Shown: positions 48,401 to 59,963 of the stretch, in pieces
Position numbering within the stretch: position 1 is the first letter of the stretch
Layout: the number at the start of each line of letters is the position of its first letter
Origin: a virus
Reading direction: 5' to 3' (one strand)
IMG/VR virus record: IMGVR_UViG_3300033992_001502
Coordinates: 124,001-188,000 of that record
Length of the DNA: 64,000 nucleotides
The notes under the pieces: generated by a model
Told to the model about the DNA's origin: nothing
Databases searched by the model: none
Seen by the model: the letters and a program-made list of their open reading frames with translations, nothing else
Made by a program: the position numbers and the translations under genes

Positions 48401-51400
48401 TCAGGTTCAGACGGTTCTTCAGGAACATCCGGTACTTCTGGTTCAACTGGTACTTCAGGTACTTCAGGTTCAAACGGTTCTTCTGGAACATCAGGGACTT
48501 CCGGTTCAAATGGTAGCTCAGGTACTTCTGGAACAAGTGGTTCTAATGGTTCGTCAGGAACATCTGGTACATCAGGTTCAAATGGTTCTTCTGGAACGTC
48601 AGGATCAGATGGTTCTTCAGGTACTTCTGGAATAGACGGAGTCTCAGGAACAAATGGTTCTTCTGGAACTTCAGGTTCAGACGGTAGCTCAGGTACTTCT
48701 GGTTCGTCAGGAACATCTGGTTCAAATGGATCAAGCGGAACGGCTGGAACATCAGGTTCTTCTGGAACTACTGGAACTTCTGGTTCAAGTGGAACTTCGG
48801 GAACATCAGGTTCATCCGGCACGGCGGGTACAAGCGGAACTTCTGGAACTTCAGGTTCGTCAGGAACTTCTGGAACAAGCGGAACTTCTGGAACTTCCGG
48901 TTCAAGTGGAACATCTGGTTCTTCAGGAACTAGTGGAGCTACTGGAATATCGGCAGGTCAAATTTATTATTTTAATCAGTCAGTTGCTTCTGGAATAGGT
49001 ACGTATAGAGACCTAAATATTAATCCGACCGGCGCTGCTCAACAATCAATACTTAAAACTACAACAGGTACTACTCCAGTATTAGTACAACAATTTATAA
49101 CTCCTGAATTAGGATTTTCTGTAATACCAGGAGGAACACAAAGATTCCATTTACATTTCTTAAAAGACGGCGCAGGATTTAATACAGACACATTTGTTAC
49201 TATTGAATTAGCAAATAGTGCAGGTGTTAGTTATGGAACAGTAATACCAACTAATCAAGTTCTTATAGGTTGGATTAGTTCAACGATTCCAGTTGAAGCT
49301 AACGTTGATGTAGTGCTACCAACAACAACTATTAATCCAACGGATAGAATGATTGTTAAAATATACGTAGTCGATCAGTCTAGTGGAAATCATGATGTGA
49401 CTTGGTACACTGAGGGAACTCAAAATTACTCTTTTGTGTTAACCTCAACTGGCCAAATTTCAAGTTCTTCTGGAACATCAGGTTCATCAGGCACTGCTGG
49501 TACAAGCGGAACATCCGGAACGTCAGGATCGACTGGTACAAGCGGAACCTCAGGAACTTCAGGTACGTCTGGAACCTCAGGAACCGCCGGTACTTCTGGT
49601 TCAAACGGCTCAAGTGGAACATCTGGTTCTAATGGTAGCTCAGGTACTTCTGGGACAAGCGGTTCTAATGGTTCTTCTGGAACAGCTGGAACTTCAGGTT
49701 CAAACGGCAGCTCAGGAACGTCAGGTACTTCTGGTTCAAACGGCTCAAGCGGTACTTCAGGATCAAATGGAAGTTCCGGAACAGCCGGTTCTTCTGGTAC
49801 TTCCGGTATAGATGGAGTATCTGGAACTTCAGGTTCTGCTGGTACTTCAGGCTCTAATGGTTCTTCTGGAACTTCAGGTTCAAACGGATCAAGTGGAACT
49901 TCAGGTTCAAACGGTTCTTCTGGAACAAGTGGTTCAAATGGTAGCTCAGGTTCTTCTGGAACACGAGGTACTTCTGGTACTTCAGGTATAAGCGGAGTAG
50001 ATGGTTCAAATGGTACATCCGGTACTTCAGGTTCTTCTGGAACCTCAGGTTCTAATGGATCTTCTGGTACATCTGGTTCTAATGGATCTTCTGGAACTTC
50101 AGGTACATCAGGTTCAAACGGTTCTTCTGGAACATCTGGAACTTCAGGGTCAAACGGATCAAGTGGTACAAGCGGTTCTTCTGGAACTTCTGGTTCTAAT
50201 GGAAGCTCTGGCACATCAGGAACTTCCGGTTCAAATGGAAGTTCAGGTTCTTCTGGAACACGAGGTACTTCTGGAACAAGCGGTACTTCAGGTACAAGTG
50301 GTAGCTCGGGAACTTCCGGTATAGATGGAGTATCAGGAACGTCAGGTTCAGCTGGTACTTCAGGATCAAATGGAAGCTCCGGAACTTCTGGTTCAAACGG
50401 TTCGTCTGGTTCTTCTGGAACAAGAGGTACTTCTGGAACATCCGGAACATCAGGTTCAAATGGTTCTTCTGGAACAAGCGGTACGTCCGGTTCAAATGGT
50501 TCTTCTGGAACATCTGGAACTTCTGGTTCAAACGGAAGCTCTGGTACTTCAGGTACATCAGGTTCAAATGGTAGCTCAGGAACATCGGGTACTTCAGGAA
50601 CATCAGGTACTTCCGGTTCAAATGGAAGCTCAGGTACTTCTGGAACTTCCGGGTCAAACGGTTCTTCCGGAACATCTGGGACTTCAGGTTCAAATGGAAG
50701 TTCAGGTACTTCAGGTACTTCAGGATCAAACGGTTCTTCTGGAACTTCTGGTTCAAATGGCTCTTCAGGTTCTTCTGGAACAAGAGGTACTTCAGGTACT
50801 TCAGGTTCAAGCGGAACATCAGGTATAGATGGAGTATCAGGAACGTCAGGTTCTGCTGGTACTTCTGGAACTTCTGGTTCAAATGGTTCTTCTGGTTCTT
50901 CTGGAACAAGAGGTACTTCAGGAACATCGGGTTCTAATGGTTCTTCAGGAACATCTGGGACTTCTGGTTCAAATGGAAGTTCAGGTACGTCAGGAACATC
51001 CGGTTCAAGCGGAACTTCCGGTTCTTCAGGTTCTTCAGGTACTTCTGGTACATCTGGTTCTAATGGATCTTCTGGAACTTCTGGTTCTAATGGAAGCTCT
51101 GGAACATCAGGAACTTCCGGTTCAAACGGTAGCTCGGGTACTTCAGGTACTTCAGGATCAAACGGTTCGTCTGGAACTTCAGGTTCTTCTGGAACTTCTG
51201 GATCTAATGGTTCAAGCGGTACTGCTGGAACATCTGGTACATCAGGTTCAACTGGTACATCCGGTACATCTGGTTCTAATGGAAGCTCAGGTTCTTCTGG
51301 AACAAGCGGAACTTCTGGGTCTAATGGCTCAAGCGGTACTTCCGGTTCTTCTGGAACCGCTGGAACTTCAGGTTCTTCAGGAACTTCCGGCTCAAGTGGA

Positions 51401-54400
51401 ACTTCTGGTTCAAATGGTTCTTCTGGTTCTTCTGGAACAAGAGGTACTTCTGGAACATCAGGTACATCAGGCTCAAATGGTAGCTCTGGAACGTCAGGTA
51501 TAGACGGTGTTTCTGGAACATCAGGTTCAGCTGGTACTTCAGGTTCAAATGGTAGCTCTGGTACTTCTGGAACAAGCGGAACTTCAGGATCAAATGGTAG
51601 CTCTGGTACATCAGGTTCTTCAGGTTCAAACGGTTCTTCTGGAACTAGTGGTTCAAACGGCTCAAGCGGTTCTTCTGGAACAAGAGGTACTTCAGGTACA
51701 AGCGGTACTTCAGGTACTTCTGGTTCTAATGGTTCTTCTGGAACTAGTGGAACTTCAGGTTCTAATGGTTCTTCTGGAACTAGTGGAACTTCAGGTTCTA
51801 ATGGAAGTTCAGGTACTTCTGGAACTTCAGGTTCAAACGGTTCATCTGGCACGTCTGGTTCAAATGGTAGCTCAGGTACATCAGGTACTTCTGGTTCAAA
51901 CGGTTCTTCGGGAACTTCTGGTTCTAACGGTAGCTCAGGTTCTTCTGGAACAAGAGGTACTTCAGGTACATCCGGAACAAGTGGTACAGCTGGAACGTCC
52001 GGTTCTTCAGGTACTTCAGGTATAGACGGTGTATCCGGAACCTCAGGTTCAGCTGGAACATCAGGTTCTAACGGCTCAAGTGGAACTTCTGGTTCAAATG
52101 GAAGCTCAGGTTCTTCTGGAACAAGAGGAACATCCGGTACAAGCGGGACTTCAGGAACAAGCGGGACGTCCGGTTCAAATGGATCTTCTGGGACTTCTGG
52201 TTCTAACGGTTCTTCAGGAACAAGCGGGACTTCTGGTTCTAACGGTAGCTCAGGAACAAGCGGAACATCAGGTTCAAACGGATCAAGTGGTACTTCAGGT
52301 TCAAACGGATCAAGTGGAACATCCGGTACTTCCGGTTCAAATGGTTCTTCCGGAACATCTGGTTCTAACGGTTCTTCCGGAACAGCTGGTACTTCAGGTT
52401 CTTCAGGTACTTCCGGCTCAAGTGGAACATCAGGTTCAAACGGTTCTTCTGGAACAAGTGGTTCAAATGGTAGCTCAGGTTCTTCTGGAACACGAGGTAC
52501 TTCAGGTACAAGCGGTACCTCAGGTACGTCAGGTTCAAGTGGAACATCAGGTATAGATGGAGTATCAGGAACTTCAGGTTCTGCTGGTACTTCCGGTTCA
52601 AATGGAAGCTCAGGTACTTCCGGTTCAAGTGGTTCTAACGGCTCAAGTGGTTCTTCTGGAACAAGAGGAACTAGTGGTACTTCAGGTACAGCTGGTACTT
52701 CCGGTTCAAATGGTTCTTCTGGAACTAGTGGAACTTCAGGTTCAAACGGTTCTTCTGGAACCTCAGGTTCTAATGGTTCTTCCGGCACTTCAGGAACATC
52801 AGGTTCAAATGGTAGCTCTGGAACTTCTGGAACAAGCGGTACAGCTGGTACTTCCGGTTCAAACGGTTCATCTGGAACAAGCGGCGCATCTGGAGCATCA
52901 GGTACTTCTGGTACTTCAGGATCAAGCGGCTCAAACGGTAGCTCAGGTACGTCTGGTTCAAACGGTAGCTCAGGTACGTCAGGTACTTCAGGTTCAAACG
53001 GTAGCTCAGGTACGTCAGGTACTTCTGGTTCTAATGGAAGCTCTGGTACATCAGGTTCAAATGGATCAAGTGGAACATCTGGAACATCAGGTTCAAACGG
53101 TTCAAGCGGCTCAAGCGGGACTTCAGGTTCAAATGGTTCAAGTGGTACTTCAGGTTCAAACGGCTCAAGTGGTTCTTCTGGAACAAGAGGAACAAGCGGT
53201 ACTTCTGGAACTTCAGGTTCTAATGGATCTTCTGGAACTTCTGGTATAGATGGAGTATCTGGAACATCAGGTTCTTCTGGAACATCAGGCTCTAACGGAT
53301 CAAGCGGTTCTTCTGGAACACGAGGTACTTCTGGTACATCTGGTACATCAGGTACAAGCGGTTCTAATGGTAGCTCAGGTACAAGCGGAACTTCAGGTTC
53401 AAATGGAAGTTCAGGTACTTCAGGCTCAAACGGTAGCTCCGGTTCTTCTGGAACAAGAGGCACAAGCGGTACATCAGGTACATCTGGTTCAAATGGATCA
53501 AGTGGAACCTCTGGTACTTCCGGTTCAAATGGATCAAGTGGAACCTCTGGTACTTCCGGTTCAAATGGTTCTTCTGGAACTTCAGGAACATCTGGTTCAA
53601 ATGGTTCTTCTGGAACAAGCGGAACTTCAGGTTCAAATGGAAGTTCAGGTACGTCAGGCTCAAACGGTAGCTCCGGTTCTTCTGGAACAAGAGGTACTTC
53701 AGGAACATCTGGTACATCTGGAACGTCAGGTTCAAACGGATCAAGTGGAACATCTGGTATAGATGGAGTATCAGGAACTTCAGGTTCGTCAGGTACTTCC
53801 GGTTCAAATGGTAGTTCCGGTACGTCAGGTTCAAATGGTAGCTCAGGTTCTTCTGGAACAAGAGGTACAAGCGGTACAAGCGGTACTTCTGGAACAGCCG
53901 GTTCTTCAGGCACATCAGGTACATCAGGTTCAAATGGTTCTTCTGGAACTTCAGGTTCAAATGGTTCTTCGGGAACTTCGGGAACTTCAGGTTCAAATGG
54001 TTCTTCTGGAACGTCAGGTTCAAACGGCTCAAGTGGTACAAGTGGTTCTTCAGGTACTTCTGGTTCGAATGGAAGCTCTGGTACTTCAGGTTCAAACGGT
54101 AGTTCAGGTTCTTCTGGAACAAGAGGTACTTCTGGTACTTCAGGAACATCTGGTTCTAACGGCTCAAGTGGAACTTCAGGTACATCTGGTTCAAATGGAT
54201 CAAGCGGAACTTCCGGAACATCCGGCTCTAACGGTTCTTCTGGAACATCTGGTACTTCTGGTTCAAATGGATCAAGTGGAACTTCGGGTTCTAATGGTAG
54301 CTCAGGTACTTCAGGTACGTCAGGTTCTAATGGAAGTTCAGGTACATCTGGTACTTCCGGTTCAAATGGTTCTTCTGGTTCTTCTGGAACAAGAGGTACT

Positions 54401-56338
54401 TCTGGTACTTCAGGTACTTCCGGTTCAAGCGGAACTTCTGGTATAGACGGAGTATCCGGAACTTCAGGTTCTTCAGGTACATCCGGTTCAAATGGTAGCT
54501 CAGGTTCGTCTGGGACACGAGGTACTAGTGGTACATCAGGTACTTCAGGTTCAAATGGATCAAGCGGTACATCAGGTACTTCTGGTGCAAACGGCTCAAG
54601 TGGAACATCAGGTACTTCCGGTTCTAACGGTTCTTCTGGAACATCAGGTTCAGCTGGAAGTTCAGGTACATCCGGTTCAAACGGTTCTTCTGGAACGTCT
54701 GGAACATCTGGTTCAAATGGATCAAGTGGAACAAGCGGTTCAAATGGTAGCTCAGGTTCTTCTGGAACAAGCGGCTCAAACGGTTCTTCAGGTACATCAG
54801 GAACTTCAGGTTCAAATGGATCAAGCGGAACTTCCGGTTCAAATGGTAGCTCAGGTTCTTCTGGAACAAGAGGCACAAGCGGTACTTCTGGAACTTCTGG
54901 TTCAAACGGCTCAAGTGGTACTTCAGGATCAGCTGGTTCAAGCGGAACCTCCGGTATAGACGGAGTGTCTGGTACATCAGGCTCTTCTGGTACTTCTGGT
55001 TCAAATGGTTCTTCTGGTTCTTCTGGAACAAGAGGTACTTCTGGTACTTCTGGTTCTTCTGGTACTTCTGGTTCAAATGGTTCTTCTGGTTCTTCTGGTA
55101 CTTCTGGTTCAAATGGTTCTTCTGGTTCTTCTGGAACAAGAGGTACTTCTGGTACTTCTGGTTCAAACGGCTCAAGCGGAACATCCGGAGCGACTGGTAT
55201 TGCCGGTATTGACGGTTCAAATAGCGGTAGATGGTTATTTGATTCAAGTATACCAGCACACTCTAACCCTGGAGCAACATTCTTTAGAACAGATAGTGCT
55301 ACCTTCGCTGCGCTAGCTAAACTTAGCGTATCTACAACTTCTTCTGCTAGTGTAAACTACGCAACCTGGTTATCATTAATAACCTCTAATAGCTTAATTC
55401 AAATTACCGAAGTTGGTAATAATAGCATAATAGGTATTTACAGACTTATTTCAATTACCAATAACACAACATGGTTTGATCTTGGACTTGCGCCAATCGC
55501 CGCAAATGGAACACTAACGAATGGAATAAACTATACAATTTCGTTTGTAACATTTGGTTCAAACGGCTCAAGCGGTACGGCTGGAACATCCGGTTCGTCT
55601 GGTTCTTCTGGAACAAGAGGTACTTCTGGTACTTCTGGAACTAGTGGAGCAACTGGTGCACCTGGTGGAACAGGTTCTTCAGGTACTTCAGGTTCTTCTG
55701 GAACAAGAGGTACTTCTGGTACTTCAGGTTCAGCTGGAACATCAGGTACGTCAATCACAACGTCCGGTACATTTAATACATACGTAACATACGGTGCTTC
55801 TGGGACTACTATTGAAGATTCAACTTTCGATATTAGAGAAGACGATACTAATGATGTTTTACTATTAGGACCAGTTGCACTATATGACGGTCGACCTAAA
55901 GAATACATTTACGGTAAACAGTCTGCATCTGACGATCGCGAAAAATTAGTTCATAATGGAGTACTCTATTCTGGACGGATTAACCCCATGGCAGCTGGTC
56001 AATTATTCATTGATCCAGGTACACCTATCCTATTTGACTTTCCAACCCCTAATCGAATATACGGTATTGAATTATACGTAGTAGGTTCTGAAGAGGTTAC
56101 CGGTTCAACTGATTATCGCCACTACACTGGAGCGGTTAAGAATATAGCCGGTGCTCTTTCACTAGTAGGTGCAGGTTTCACCGAAATTGTTGTTGCTCAA
56201 GATGCATCCCTATGGACTGCCACAATTACAGTCGGAGCCGGTGGAACTGATCTTGCTGTAAAGATTAACAATAATGCCAATAATCGTATTACATTAGCAG
56301 CTAGATATGAAATAATAAGTAATGGAATGCTTCCATAA
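45470..56338 (+). CDS. giant proline-poor collagen-like fibre protein, 3622 aa
   Basis: Residues 1-210 form a folded head domain ([23 protein letters not shown]..) that probably attaches to the tail. Gly then occurs at every third position in three blocks: about 211-1160, 1334-3249 and 3362-3429, together about 2,930 residues. The triplets are mostly [12 protein letters not shown] and GTA, with almost no proline. Two globular inserts (about 1161-1333 and 3250-3361) and a C-terminal domain (about 3430-3622, [25 protein letters not shown]) separate or cap them. Arg occurs in the triplets only in blocks 2 and 3 (GTR), and Asp triplets mark a higher-order period. If triple-helical at 0.286 nm per residue, the stalks would extend about 0.84 micrometre. 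The frame is unbroken. A long side or tail fibre is likely; glycosylation of Ser/Thr could replace proline in stabilising the helix. Confidence 0.85.
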   Translation: MAGYTDNERLKLVFKVQAANVIDSASNFNWYEAKFAFNPNISAARVLTQFDVVKQNPVANKSAAVALLASGQPLETIVADAYSTGNAVELSQVISGNNTTWVACSTLNDFNTQILDWIQPQKILQASGAPSIGWTAEFWNGNPASGGTQILTTDNAGTEVSWVFNYDNGILLLSDSMVTYLTSTYGSVDPYIKGFYYIGTTLEDGLTSSSGTSGTSGTSGTAGSSGTSGTSGTSGSTGTSGTSGSNGSSGTSGSAGTSGADGSSGTSGIDGVSGTNGSSGTSGSDGSSGTSGTSGSTGTSGSSGTSGSDGSSGTSGIDGVSGTNGSSGTSGSDGSSGTSGTSGTSGSTGTSGSSGTSGSDGSSGTSGIDGVSGTSGSAGTSGSDGSSGTSGSSGTSGTSGSAGTSGTSGSDGSSGTSGIDGVSGTSGSSGTSGSDGSSGTSGSNGSSGTSGSNGSSGTSGSNGSSGTSGSDGSSGTSGIDGVSGTSGSAGTSGSDGSSGTSGSNGSSGTSGSNGSSGTSGSNGSSGTSGIDGVSGTSGSAGTSGSDGSSGTSGSNGTSGTSGSNGSSGTSGSNGSSGTSGSDGSSGTSGIDGVSGTSGSAGTSGSDGSSGTSGSNGTSGSNGSNGTSGTSGSNGTSGTSGSDGSSGTSGIDGVSGTNGSSGTSGSDGSSGTSGSNGSSGTSGTSGSNGSSGTSGSDGSSGTSGIDGVSGTSGSAGTSGSDGSSGTSGSNGSSGTSGTSGSNGSSGTSGSSGTSGTSGSNGSSGTSGSNGSSGTSGSSGTSGSAGTSGTSGTSGSNGSSGTSGSNGSSGTSGSDGSSGTSGIDGVSGTNGSSGTSGSDGSSGTSGSSGTSGTSGSNGSSGTSGTSGSNGSSGTSGSDGSSGTSGSNGSSGTSGSSGTSGTSGSNGSSGTSGTSGTSGSNGSSGTSGSDGSSGTSGIDGVSGTNGSSGTSGSDGSSGTSGTSGSNGSSGTSGSNGSSGTSGSDGSSGTSGTSGSTGTSGTSGSNGSSGTSGTSGSNGSSGTSGTSGSNGSSGTSGTSGSNGSSGTSGSDGSSGTSGIDGVSGTNGSSGTSGSDGSSGTSGSSGTSGSNGSSGTAGTSGSSGTTGTSGSSGTSGTSGSSGTAGTSGTSGTSGSSGTSGTSGTSGTSGSSGTSGSSGTSGATGISAGQIYYFNQSVASGIGTYRDLNINPTGAAQQSILKTTTGTTPVLVQQFITPELGFSVIPGGTQRFHLHFLKDGAGFNTDTFVTIELANSAGVSYGTVIPTNQVLIGWISSTIPVEANVDVVLPTTTINPTDRMIVKIYVVDQSSGNHDVTWYTEGTQNYSFVLTSTGQISSSSGTSGSSGTAGTSGTSGTSGSTGTSGTSGTSGTSGTSGTAGTSGSNGSSGTSGSNGSSGTSGTSGSNGSSGTAGTSGSNGSSGTSGTSGSNGSSGTSGSNGSSGTAGSSGTSGIDGVSGTSGSAGTSGSNGSSGTSGSNGSSGTSGSNGSSGTSGSNGSSGSSGTRGTSGTSGISGVDGSNGTSGTSGSSGTSGSNGSSGTSGSNGSSGTSGTSGSNGSSGTSGTSGSNGSSGTSGSSGTSGSNGSSGTSGTSGSNGSSGSSGTRGTSGTSGTSGTSGSSGTSGIDGVSGTSGSAGTSGSNGSSGTSGSNGSSGSSGTRGTSGTSGTSGSNGSSGTSGTSGSNGSSGTSGTSGSNGSSGTSGTSGSNGSSGTSGTSGTSGTSGSNGSSGTSGTSGSNGSSGTSGTSGSNGSSGTSGTSGSNGSSGTSGSNGSSGSSGTRGTSGTSGSSGTSGIDGVSGTSGSAGTSGTSGSNGSSGSSGTRGTSGTSGSNGSSGTSGTSGSNGSSGTSGTSGSSGTSGSSGSSGTSGTSGSNGSSGTSGSNGSSGTSGTSGSNGSSGTSGTSGSNGSSGTSGSSGTSGSNGSSGTAGTSGTSGSTGTSGTSGSNGSSGSSGTSGTSGSNGSSGTSGSSGTAGTSGSSGTSGSSGTSGSNGSSGSSGTRGTSGTSGTSGSNGSSGTSGIDGVSGTSGSAGTSGSNGSSGTSGTSGTSGSNGSSGTSGSSGSNGSSGTSGSNGSSGSSGTRGTSGTSGTSGTSGSNGSSGTSGTSGSNGSSGTSGTSGSNGSSGTSGTSGSNGSSGTSGSNGSSGTSGTSGSNGSSGTSGSNGSSGSSGTRGTSGTSGTSGTAGTSGSSGTSGIDGVSGTSGSAGTSGSNGSSGTSGSNGSSGSSGTRGTSGTSGTSGTSGTSGSNGSSGTSGSNGSSGTSGTSGSNGSSGTSGTSGSNGSSGTSGSNGSSGTSGTSGSNGSSGTSGSNGSSGTAGTSGSSGTSGSSGTSGSNGSSGTSGSNGSSGSSGTRGTSGTSGTSGTSGSSGTSGIDGVSGTSGSAGTSGSNGSSGTSGSSGSNGSSGSSGTRGTSGTSGTAGTSGSNGSSGTSGTSGSNGSSGTSGSNGSSGTSGTSGSNGSSGTSGTSGTAGTSGSNGSSGTSGASGASGTSGTSGSSGSNGSSGTSGSNGSSGTSGTSGSNGSSGTSGTSGSNGSSGTSGSNGSSGTSGTSGSNGSSGSSGTSGSNGSSGTSGSNGSSGSSGTRGTSGTSGTSGSNGSSGTSGIDGVSGTSGSSGTSGSNGSSGSSGTRGTSGTSGTSGTSGSNGSSGTSGTSGSNGSSGTSGSNGSSGSSGTRGTSGTSGTSGSNGSSGTSGTSGSNGSSGTSGTSGSNGSSGTSGTSGSNGSSGTSGTSGSNGSSGTSGSNGSSGSSGTRGTSGTSGTSGTSGSNGSSGTSGIDGVSGTSGSSGTSGSNGSSGTSGSNGSSGSSGTRGTSGTSGTSGTAGSSGTSGTSGSNGSSGTSGSNGSSGTSGTSGSNGSSGTSGSNGSSGTSGSSGTSGSNGSSGTSGSNGSSGSSGTRGTSGTSGTSGSNGSSGTSGTSGSNGSSGTSGTSGSNGSSGTSGTSGSNGSSGTSGSNGSSGTSGTSGSNGSSGTSGTSGSNGSSGSSGTRGTSGTSGTSGSSGTSGIDGVSGTSGSSGTSGSNGSSGSSGTRGTSGTSGTSGSNGSSGTSGTSGANGSSGTSGTSGSNGSSGTSGSAGSSGTSGSNGSSGTSGTSGSNGSSGTSGSNGSSGSSGTSGSNGSSGTSGTSGSNGSSGTSGSNGSSGSSGTRGTSGTSGTSGSNGSSGTSGSAGSSGTSGIDGVSGTSGSSGTSGSNGSSGSSGTRGTSGTSGSSGTSGSNGSSGSSGTSGSNGSSGSSGTRGTSGTSGSNGSSGTSGATGIAGIDGSNSGRWLFDSSIPAHSNPGATFFRTDSATFAALAKLSVSTTSSASVNYATWLSLITSNSLIQITEVGNNSIIGIYRLISITNNTTWFDLGLAPIAANGTLTNGINYTISFVTFGSNGSSGTAGTSGSSGSSGTRGTSGTSGTSGATGAPGGTGSSGTSGSSGTRGTSGTSGSAGTSGTSITTSGTFNTYVTYGASGTTIEDSTFDIREDDTNDVLLLGPVALYDGRPKEYIYGKQSASDDREKLVHNGVLYSGRINPMAAGQLFIDPGTPILFDFPTPNRIYGIELYVVGSEEVTGSTDYRHYTGAVKNIAGALSLVGAGFTEIVVAQDASLWTATITVGAGGTDLAVKINNNANNRITLAARYEIISNGMLP
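46100..48950 (+). repeat. Gly-X-Y repeat block 1 (acidic)
   Basis: About 317 consecutive 9-base triplet units encode Gly-X-Y. Twelve GIDGV cassettes start at 46271, 46415, 46568, 46721, 46901, 47054, 47234, 47414, 47576, 47927, 48269 and 48629. They are spaced 16-20 triplets apart, then 38-40. Most are flanked by GSD triplets on both sides. No Arg codon occurs in the block. Synonymous Gly, Ser and Thr codons are mixed throughout. Confidence 0.9.
49465..55217 (+). repeat. Gly-X-Y repeat block 2 (Arg/Asp clusters)
   Basis: About 639 Gly-X-Y units. Ten GIDGV cassettes start at 49805, 50318, 50822, 51497, 52019, 52550, 53243, 53756, 54440 and 54953. The spacings are 513, 504, 675, 522, 531, 693, 513, 684 and 513 bases, close to three or four times 171. 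GTR triplets flank most cassettes on both sides, taking the place of the GSD triplets of block 1. Confidence 0.9.
55553..55755 (+). repeat. Gly-X-Y repeat block 3
   Basis: About 22 Gly-X-Y units with two GTR triplets and a short [10 protein letters not shown] stretch lie between the second globular insert and the C-terminal domain of the 3622-aa protein. It contains one of the few proline triplets in that protein. Confidence 0.85.
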
Positions 56339-56352
56339 AAAATAGAATATAA

Positions 56353-58965
56353 ATGAGTAGTTATAAAATTAATGCACCAGGCGGAGTAGAATTTGGAGAA
56401 GGTACAAGCGGAACCGCTGGAACCTCCGGCGTAAACGGTTTTGCTCTAACTCTAGTTGATAATATAAGTAGAGGTCGAGCTAATGCAAAGGAAGGCGCGA
56501 TTCTCTACAATCGAGCAGATAAAAACATTTATAGGTTTAATGGAACCTCTTGGGTGTCAGCCGCAGGTTCTTCTGGAACAAGCGGAACGTCAGGCTCAAA
56601 CGGCAGTTCAGGTTCTTCCGGAACACGAGGTACTTCAGGTACATCCGGTTCGTCAGGTTCTTCTGGAACAAGAGGTACTTCAGGAACTGCTGGTACTTCT
56701 GGTACAAGTGGAATAACTGGTCCAACTGGTCCTCAAGGAATTCAAGGTCCAACTGGAGCAACTGGACCTACTGGAGCACCCGGTAGCTCAGGTTCTTCTG
56801 GAACAAGAGGTACTTCAGGAACTGCTGGTACTTCTGGTACAAGTGGAATAACTGGACCAACCGGTCCTCAGGGTATTCAAGGTCCAGCCGGAACAAACGG
56901 TTCTTCTGGAACTAGTGGAATAACTGGACCAACTGGCCCTCAGGGTATTCAAGGTCCAATTGGTAATACTGGTCCAACTGGAGCGACTGGTCCTACTGGT
57001 TCTTCAGGAACAAGCGGTATGTCAGGTGCTTCTGGAACTTCAGGTTCAAATGGTTCTTCTGGAACAAGCGGAATAACTGGACCAACTGGTCCTACTGGAG
57101 CTACTGGCCCAATCGGCCCAACTGGAGCACCAGGTAGTTCAGGTTCTTCTGGAACAAGAGGTACTTCTGGTACAAGTGGAATAACCGGTCCAACCGGTCC
57201 TCAAGGAATTCAAGGTCCAGCTGGAGCTACTGGACCTCTTGGGCCTACTGGTCCTCAAGGAATCCAAGGTCCAGCTGGAGCAAATGGTTCTTCAGGAACT
57301 AGCGGTCAAACTGGCCCAACTGGATTAACTGGTCCTCTTGGTCCTACCGGTCCTCTTGGTCCAACTGGAGCACCAGGTAGCTCAGGTTCTTCTGGAACAA
57401 GAGGTACTTCCGGTACAAGTGGAGCAACTGGTCCAATCGGACCTGCTGGTCCTCAAGGAATACAAGGTCCAGCTGGAGCAACTGGTCCTCTTGGTCCAAC
57501 TGGAGCACCAGGTAGCTCAGGTTCTTCTGGAACAAGAGGTACTTCCGGTACAAGTGGAGCAACTGGTCCGATTGGTCCTCTTGGACCTACTGGACCTCTT
57601 GGACCTACTGGACCTCAGGGCCCAACTGAATACGACACAGTTAATGCAACATGGACTGTCTCGGGTGGAGGTAACGTATCATGGGACGGAAATAATGTCA
57701 CTTGGTCAGGTAGAGTAATTGCGATACCTGTCGCTAAAGCTTTCGGAACAGCTGGTCATTTCGATATTGGCCCAGAAACAGTTGCTCTTGGAACATGGTC
57801 TGCTCTATACTATGCACCTCCTAGGGGAATGGCTAGTCCCTATAACGCAAGTTATTTAATAGTTAAATCATATACGGACACTCAAAGACCCTCAGATACA
57901 TGGATCTTTATATGTGCATCAAACGGAGATAATAGCTCACTAAAATGGAATCCTGGATTTACTACTATACCAACCGGTCATACTTGGTATTCAGGTTCAG
58001 GATATGGATCATGGGCAACTGGTCCAACTGGTGCTACTGGTCCTCAAGGAATTCAAGGTCCAGCCGGAGCAACCGGCCCAATCGGACCTGCTGGTGCATC
58101 AGGTAGCTCAGGTTCTTCTGGAACAAGAGGTACTTCTGGAACAAGCGGAATAACTGGTCCAACCGGTGCTACTGGTCCTACTGGAGCTACTGGTCCTCAA
58201 GGAATTCAGGGTCCAATTGGTAATACTGGACCTACTGGATTAACCGGCCCTACCGGATTAACTGGTCCTCAAGGAATTCAAGGCCCTAGGGGAGAAAATG
58301 GTTCTTCTGGTACTTCCGGTAGAGACGGTTCACCTGGCGGAACAGGTCCTCAAGGAATTCAAGGACCTACTGGATTAACTGGCCCAATTGGACCTCAGGG
58401 AATTCAAGGCCCGGCTGGGGCAACTGGACCTACTGGATTAGCTGGAGCACCAGGTAGCTCAGGTACTTCTGGAAAAGCAGGCTCTTCCGGTACAAGTGGA
58501 ATAACTGGTCCTACTGGAGCTACTGGTCCTCAAGGAATTCAGGGTCCAATTGGTAATACTGGACCTACTGGATTAACTGGCCCTACTGGATTAACTGGCC
58601 CAGCTGGAGCAACTGGACCTCAGGGAATTCAAGGGCCTAGGGGAGAAGCCGGTTCTTCAGGTACTTCAGGTAGAGACGGTTCACCTGGAGGAACTGGTCC
58701 TGCTGGTGCCCCAGGTCCTCAAGGAATTCAAGGACCTACTGGATTAACTGGACCTACCGGATTAACTGGTCCAGCCGGGCCTGCTGGACCTGCTGGAACT
58801 CCTGGAGGAACTGGACCTGCTGGAGCACCCGGACCTCCTGGTGCGGATGGAGGCGGCGGAGGCAGCGGAGGCGGCTATACTGGTGATATAATGGTTTTTG
58901 ATGGTCGATCTATGATGCTGTTGCAATTTGTCAACGGATTACTTGTTAATGTTATACCAATGTAA
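56353..58965 (+). CDS. collagen-like fibre protein with GPT/GPQ triplets, 870 aa
   Basis: Residues 1-70 form a short head ([16 protein letters not shown], then [19 protein letters not shown]). Residues about 72-425 and 556-840 are Gly-X-Y repeats. These mix GTS/GSS/GTR units like those of the giant gene with proline-bearing units such as [13 protein letters not shown] and [11 protein letters not shown] globular insert occupies about 426-555 ([35 protein letters not shown]). The C-terminus is a Gly-rich hinge and a hydrophobic tail ([29 protein letters not shown]). Proline is mostly in the X position; Y-position proline is limited to GAP, GTP, GSP and GPP. GPT triplets recall the glycosylated BclA protein of Bacillus anthracis. 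It starts 14 bases after the giant gene and is probably a partner fibre. Confidence 0.83.
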   Translation: MSSYKINAPGGVEFGEGTSGTAGTSGVNGFALTLVDNISRGRANAKEGAILYNRADKNIYRFNGTSWVSAAGSSGTSGTSGSNGSSGSSGTRGTSGTSGSSGSSGTRGTSGTAGTSGTSGITGPTGPQGIQGPTGATGPTGAPGSSGSSGTRGTSGTAGTSGTSGITGPTGPQGIQGPAGTNGSSGTSGITGPTGPQGIQGPIGNTGPTGATGPTGSSGTSGMSGASGTSGSNGSSGTSGITGPTGPTGATGPIGPTGAPGSSGSSGTRGTSGTSGITGPTGPQGIQGPAGATGPLGPTGPQGIQGPAGANGSSGTSGQTGPTGLTGPLGPTGPLGPTGAPGSSGSSGTRGTSGTSGATGPIGPAGPQGIQGPAGATGPLGPTGAPGSSGSSGTRGTSGTSGATGPIGPLGPTGPLGPTGPQGPTEYDTVNATWTVSGGGNVSWDGNNVTWSGRVIAIPVAKAFGTAGHFDIGPETVALGTWSALYYAPPRGMASPYNASYLIVKSYTDTQRPSDTWIFICASNGDNSSLKWNPGFTTIPTGHTWYSGSGYGSWATGPTGATGPQGIQGPAGATGPIGPAGASGSSGSSGTRGTSGTSGITGPTGATGPTGATGPQGIQGPIGNTGPTGLTGPTGLTGPQGIQGPRGENGSSGTSGRDGSPGGTGPQGIQGPTGLTGPIGPQGIQGPAGATGPTGLAGAPGSSGTSGKAGSSGTSGITGPTGATGPQGIQGPIGNTGPTGLTGPTGLTGPAGATGPQGIQGPRGEAGSSGTSGRDGSPGGTGPAGAPGPQGIQGPTGLTGPTGLTGPAGPAGPAGTPGGTGPAGAPGPPGADGGGGGSGGGYTGDIMVFDGRSMMLLQFVNGLLVNVIPM

Positions 58966-58992
58966 TACGTATTAAAAATAAAATAAAGTAAA

Positions 58993-59241
58993 ATGGAAAA
59001 TACTACAATATCGATAAACCCAATAACTATTCTTGGAAAAACTGGAGTAACATTAAGCATCTTCTCTGTACACTATAAATTGAATTCAACTTCGGTAAAA
59101 GTTATGTTTCAGATACTTGATTCAAGTGAGGTTGCAATTTGTAGCGGAGACAGGCTCTTAACAAGTATTTCAGATTGGGGAACAGACGACTCTGTGCTAA
59201 TTGGAAAAGTTCTTACTTCATTAGGCTTAACTGCCGCGTAA
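58993..59241 (+). CDS. small beta-rich protein, 82 aa
   Basis: I do not recognise this 82-aa protein. It is probably all beta (TISINPITILGKTGVTLSIFSVHYKLNSTSVKVMFQILD) with one short C-terminal helix (DDSVLIGKVLTSLGL), and has a single Cys. It lies 27 bases after the collagen-like gene and before a terminator hairpin, so it is the last gene of the late transcript begun at 43324. Small end-of-operon beta proteins in this place are often fibre tips or decoration proteins, but no homology is visible to me. Confidence 0.65.
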   Translation: MENTTISINPITILGKTGVTLSIFSVHYKLNSTSVKVMFQILDSSEVAICSGDRLLTSISDWGTDDSVLIGKVLTSLGLTAA

Positions 59242-59247
59242 CAAAAA

Positions 59248-59268
59248 GGGAGAGTCTTTGACTCTCCC
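59248..59268. terminator. bidirectional terminator between convergent genes
   Basis: A perfect 9-bp stem (GGGAGAGTC at 59248-59256, GACTCTCCC at 59260-59268) has a 3-base loop. On the minus strand it is followed by TTTTTG, a strong terminator for the oxygenase gene ending at 59275. On the plus strand only GTAACTTTATCTT follows, giving weaker termination of the fibre operon. Confidence 0.85.
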
Positions 59269-59274
59269 GTAACT

Positions 59275-59865
59275 TTATCTTAATGAATTTCCTCCTATCC
59301 AAATAACTAGGCTTCGCCTAATTCCTTTGGTTACTGGAGTTACTCTATGTAATAGGTAACTTGGGAATAAAATAGTTGCTCCCTTATTTCGGGGCAATTT
59401 ATCAGGAGTTATTCCTTTAAGTATTTCAAAATCGCCGCCTTCGTATTCAGAAGGGTCGCTTAATTGTACAACAATACTAATTTTCCGGTGAGATGCTGAA
59501 CCTGGTCCAAGATCTACATGGTAATCATAGTGACCACCACCTTCATAATATTCAGTGTACTGGATTGAGTCAATTATTGATATTAGGTCAAAATTCCAAA
59601 GTTCTCGATTTGCAATTATTGCAAATTCCATCAACTTATCATAAATCCATTTAGTCGATTCGTTATTCTCGCCTAACCATTTAATTTTGCTCTTTCTAAT
59701 TTTATGGTTTTCTCCTTGATTTCCAAAAGTAACAGCTTGATGATATTCAAAAAGTTCTGATACTTTGCGAACTCTATCAATTTCTTCCGCTGAGAAGCCC
59801 TCGCTAAACCAGTACCAGTTCAATAATTCTACCTCTTTTTGAGGAAACATTAATCTTCGTTCCAC
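59275..59865 (-). CDS. 2-oxoglutarate/Fe(II) oxygenase, prolyl 4-hydroxylase family
   Basis: The 196-aa protein has the double-stranded beta-helix motifs of the prolyl-4-hydroxylase/PKHD group: GGHYDYHVDLG with the iron ligands His116 and Asp118, RKISIVVQLSDPSEYEGGDFEI (family hallmark), and LLHRVTPVTKGIRRSLVIWI with the third ligand His173 and a 2-oxoglutarate-binding Arg (183 or 184). Family members hydroxylate proline or other residues in proteins; related genes are common in T4-like cyanophages. Here it stands alone on the minus strand, next to the collagen-like fibre gene and the glycosyltransferase-methyltransferase genes. That suggests hydroxylation of fibre proteins, though the substrate is unknown. 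The start may be the GTG at 59865 or the ATG at 59850; ATG is the safer choice. It ends at the bidirectional hairpin. Confidence 0.85.
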   Translation of the reverse strand: MERRLMFPQKEVELLNWYWFSEGFSAEEIDRVRKVSELFEYHQAVTFGNQGENHKIRKSKIKWLGENNESTKWIYDKLMEFAIIANRELWNFDLISIIDSIQYTEYYEGGGHYDYHVDLGPGSASHRKISIVVQLSDPSEYEGGDFEILKGITPDKLPRNKGATILFPSYLLHRVTPVTKGIRRSLVIWIGGNSLR

Positions 59866-59963
59866 GTATCTTTGTGTTTTTACTTTTATACTTAAATATT
59901 TTTTACGGTTTACCTAAACAAAATATAAAAATCGAGTATAAAATAGAAACAATTATCAAGTCA

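Noticed and set aside
46057-48822. Long minus-strand frame rich in Pro, Glu and Val (921 codons) opposite Gly-X-Y block 1
   Set aside because: It is the antisense of GGN-ACN-TCN repeats, which by composition contains no stop codons. It has no sensible start context and no domain, and mirrors the plus-strand repeat exactly.
49426-54876. Minus-strand frame of 1816 codons opposite Gly-X-Y block 2
   Set aside because: Same reason: a compositional shadow of the collagen-like repeat. The plus-strand frame continues into folded head, insert and C-terminal domains, while the antisense frame does not.
46100-55217. Tandem repeats as a CRISPR-like or satellite array
   Set aside because: Units are 9-base codon triplets in an open frame with no constant repeat/unique spacer pattern; they are protein-coding repeats.
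59874-59963. Thirty-codon N-terminal extension of the glycosyltransferase fusion gene
   Set aside because: The stretch is AT-rich with a hydrophobic/Lys composition unlike the domain start, contains a late-like TATAAAATA box, and a good ATG at 59964 begins the recognisable GT4 sequence.
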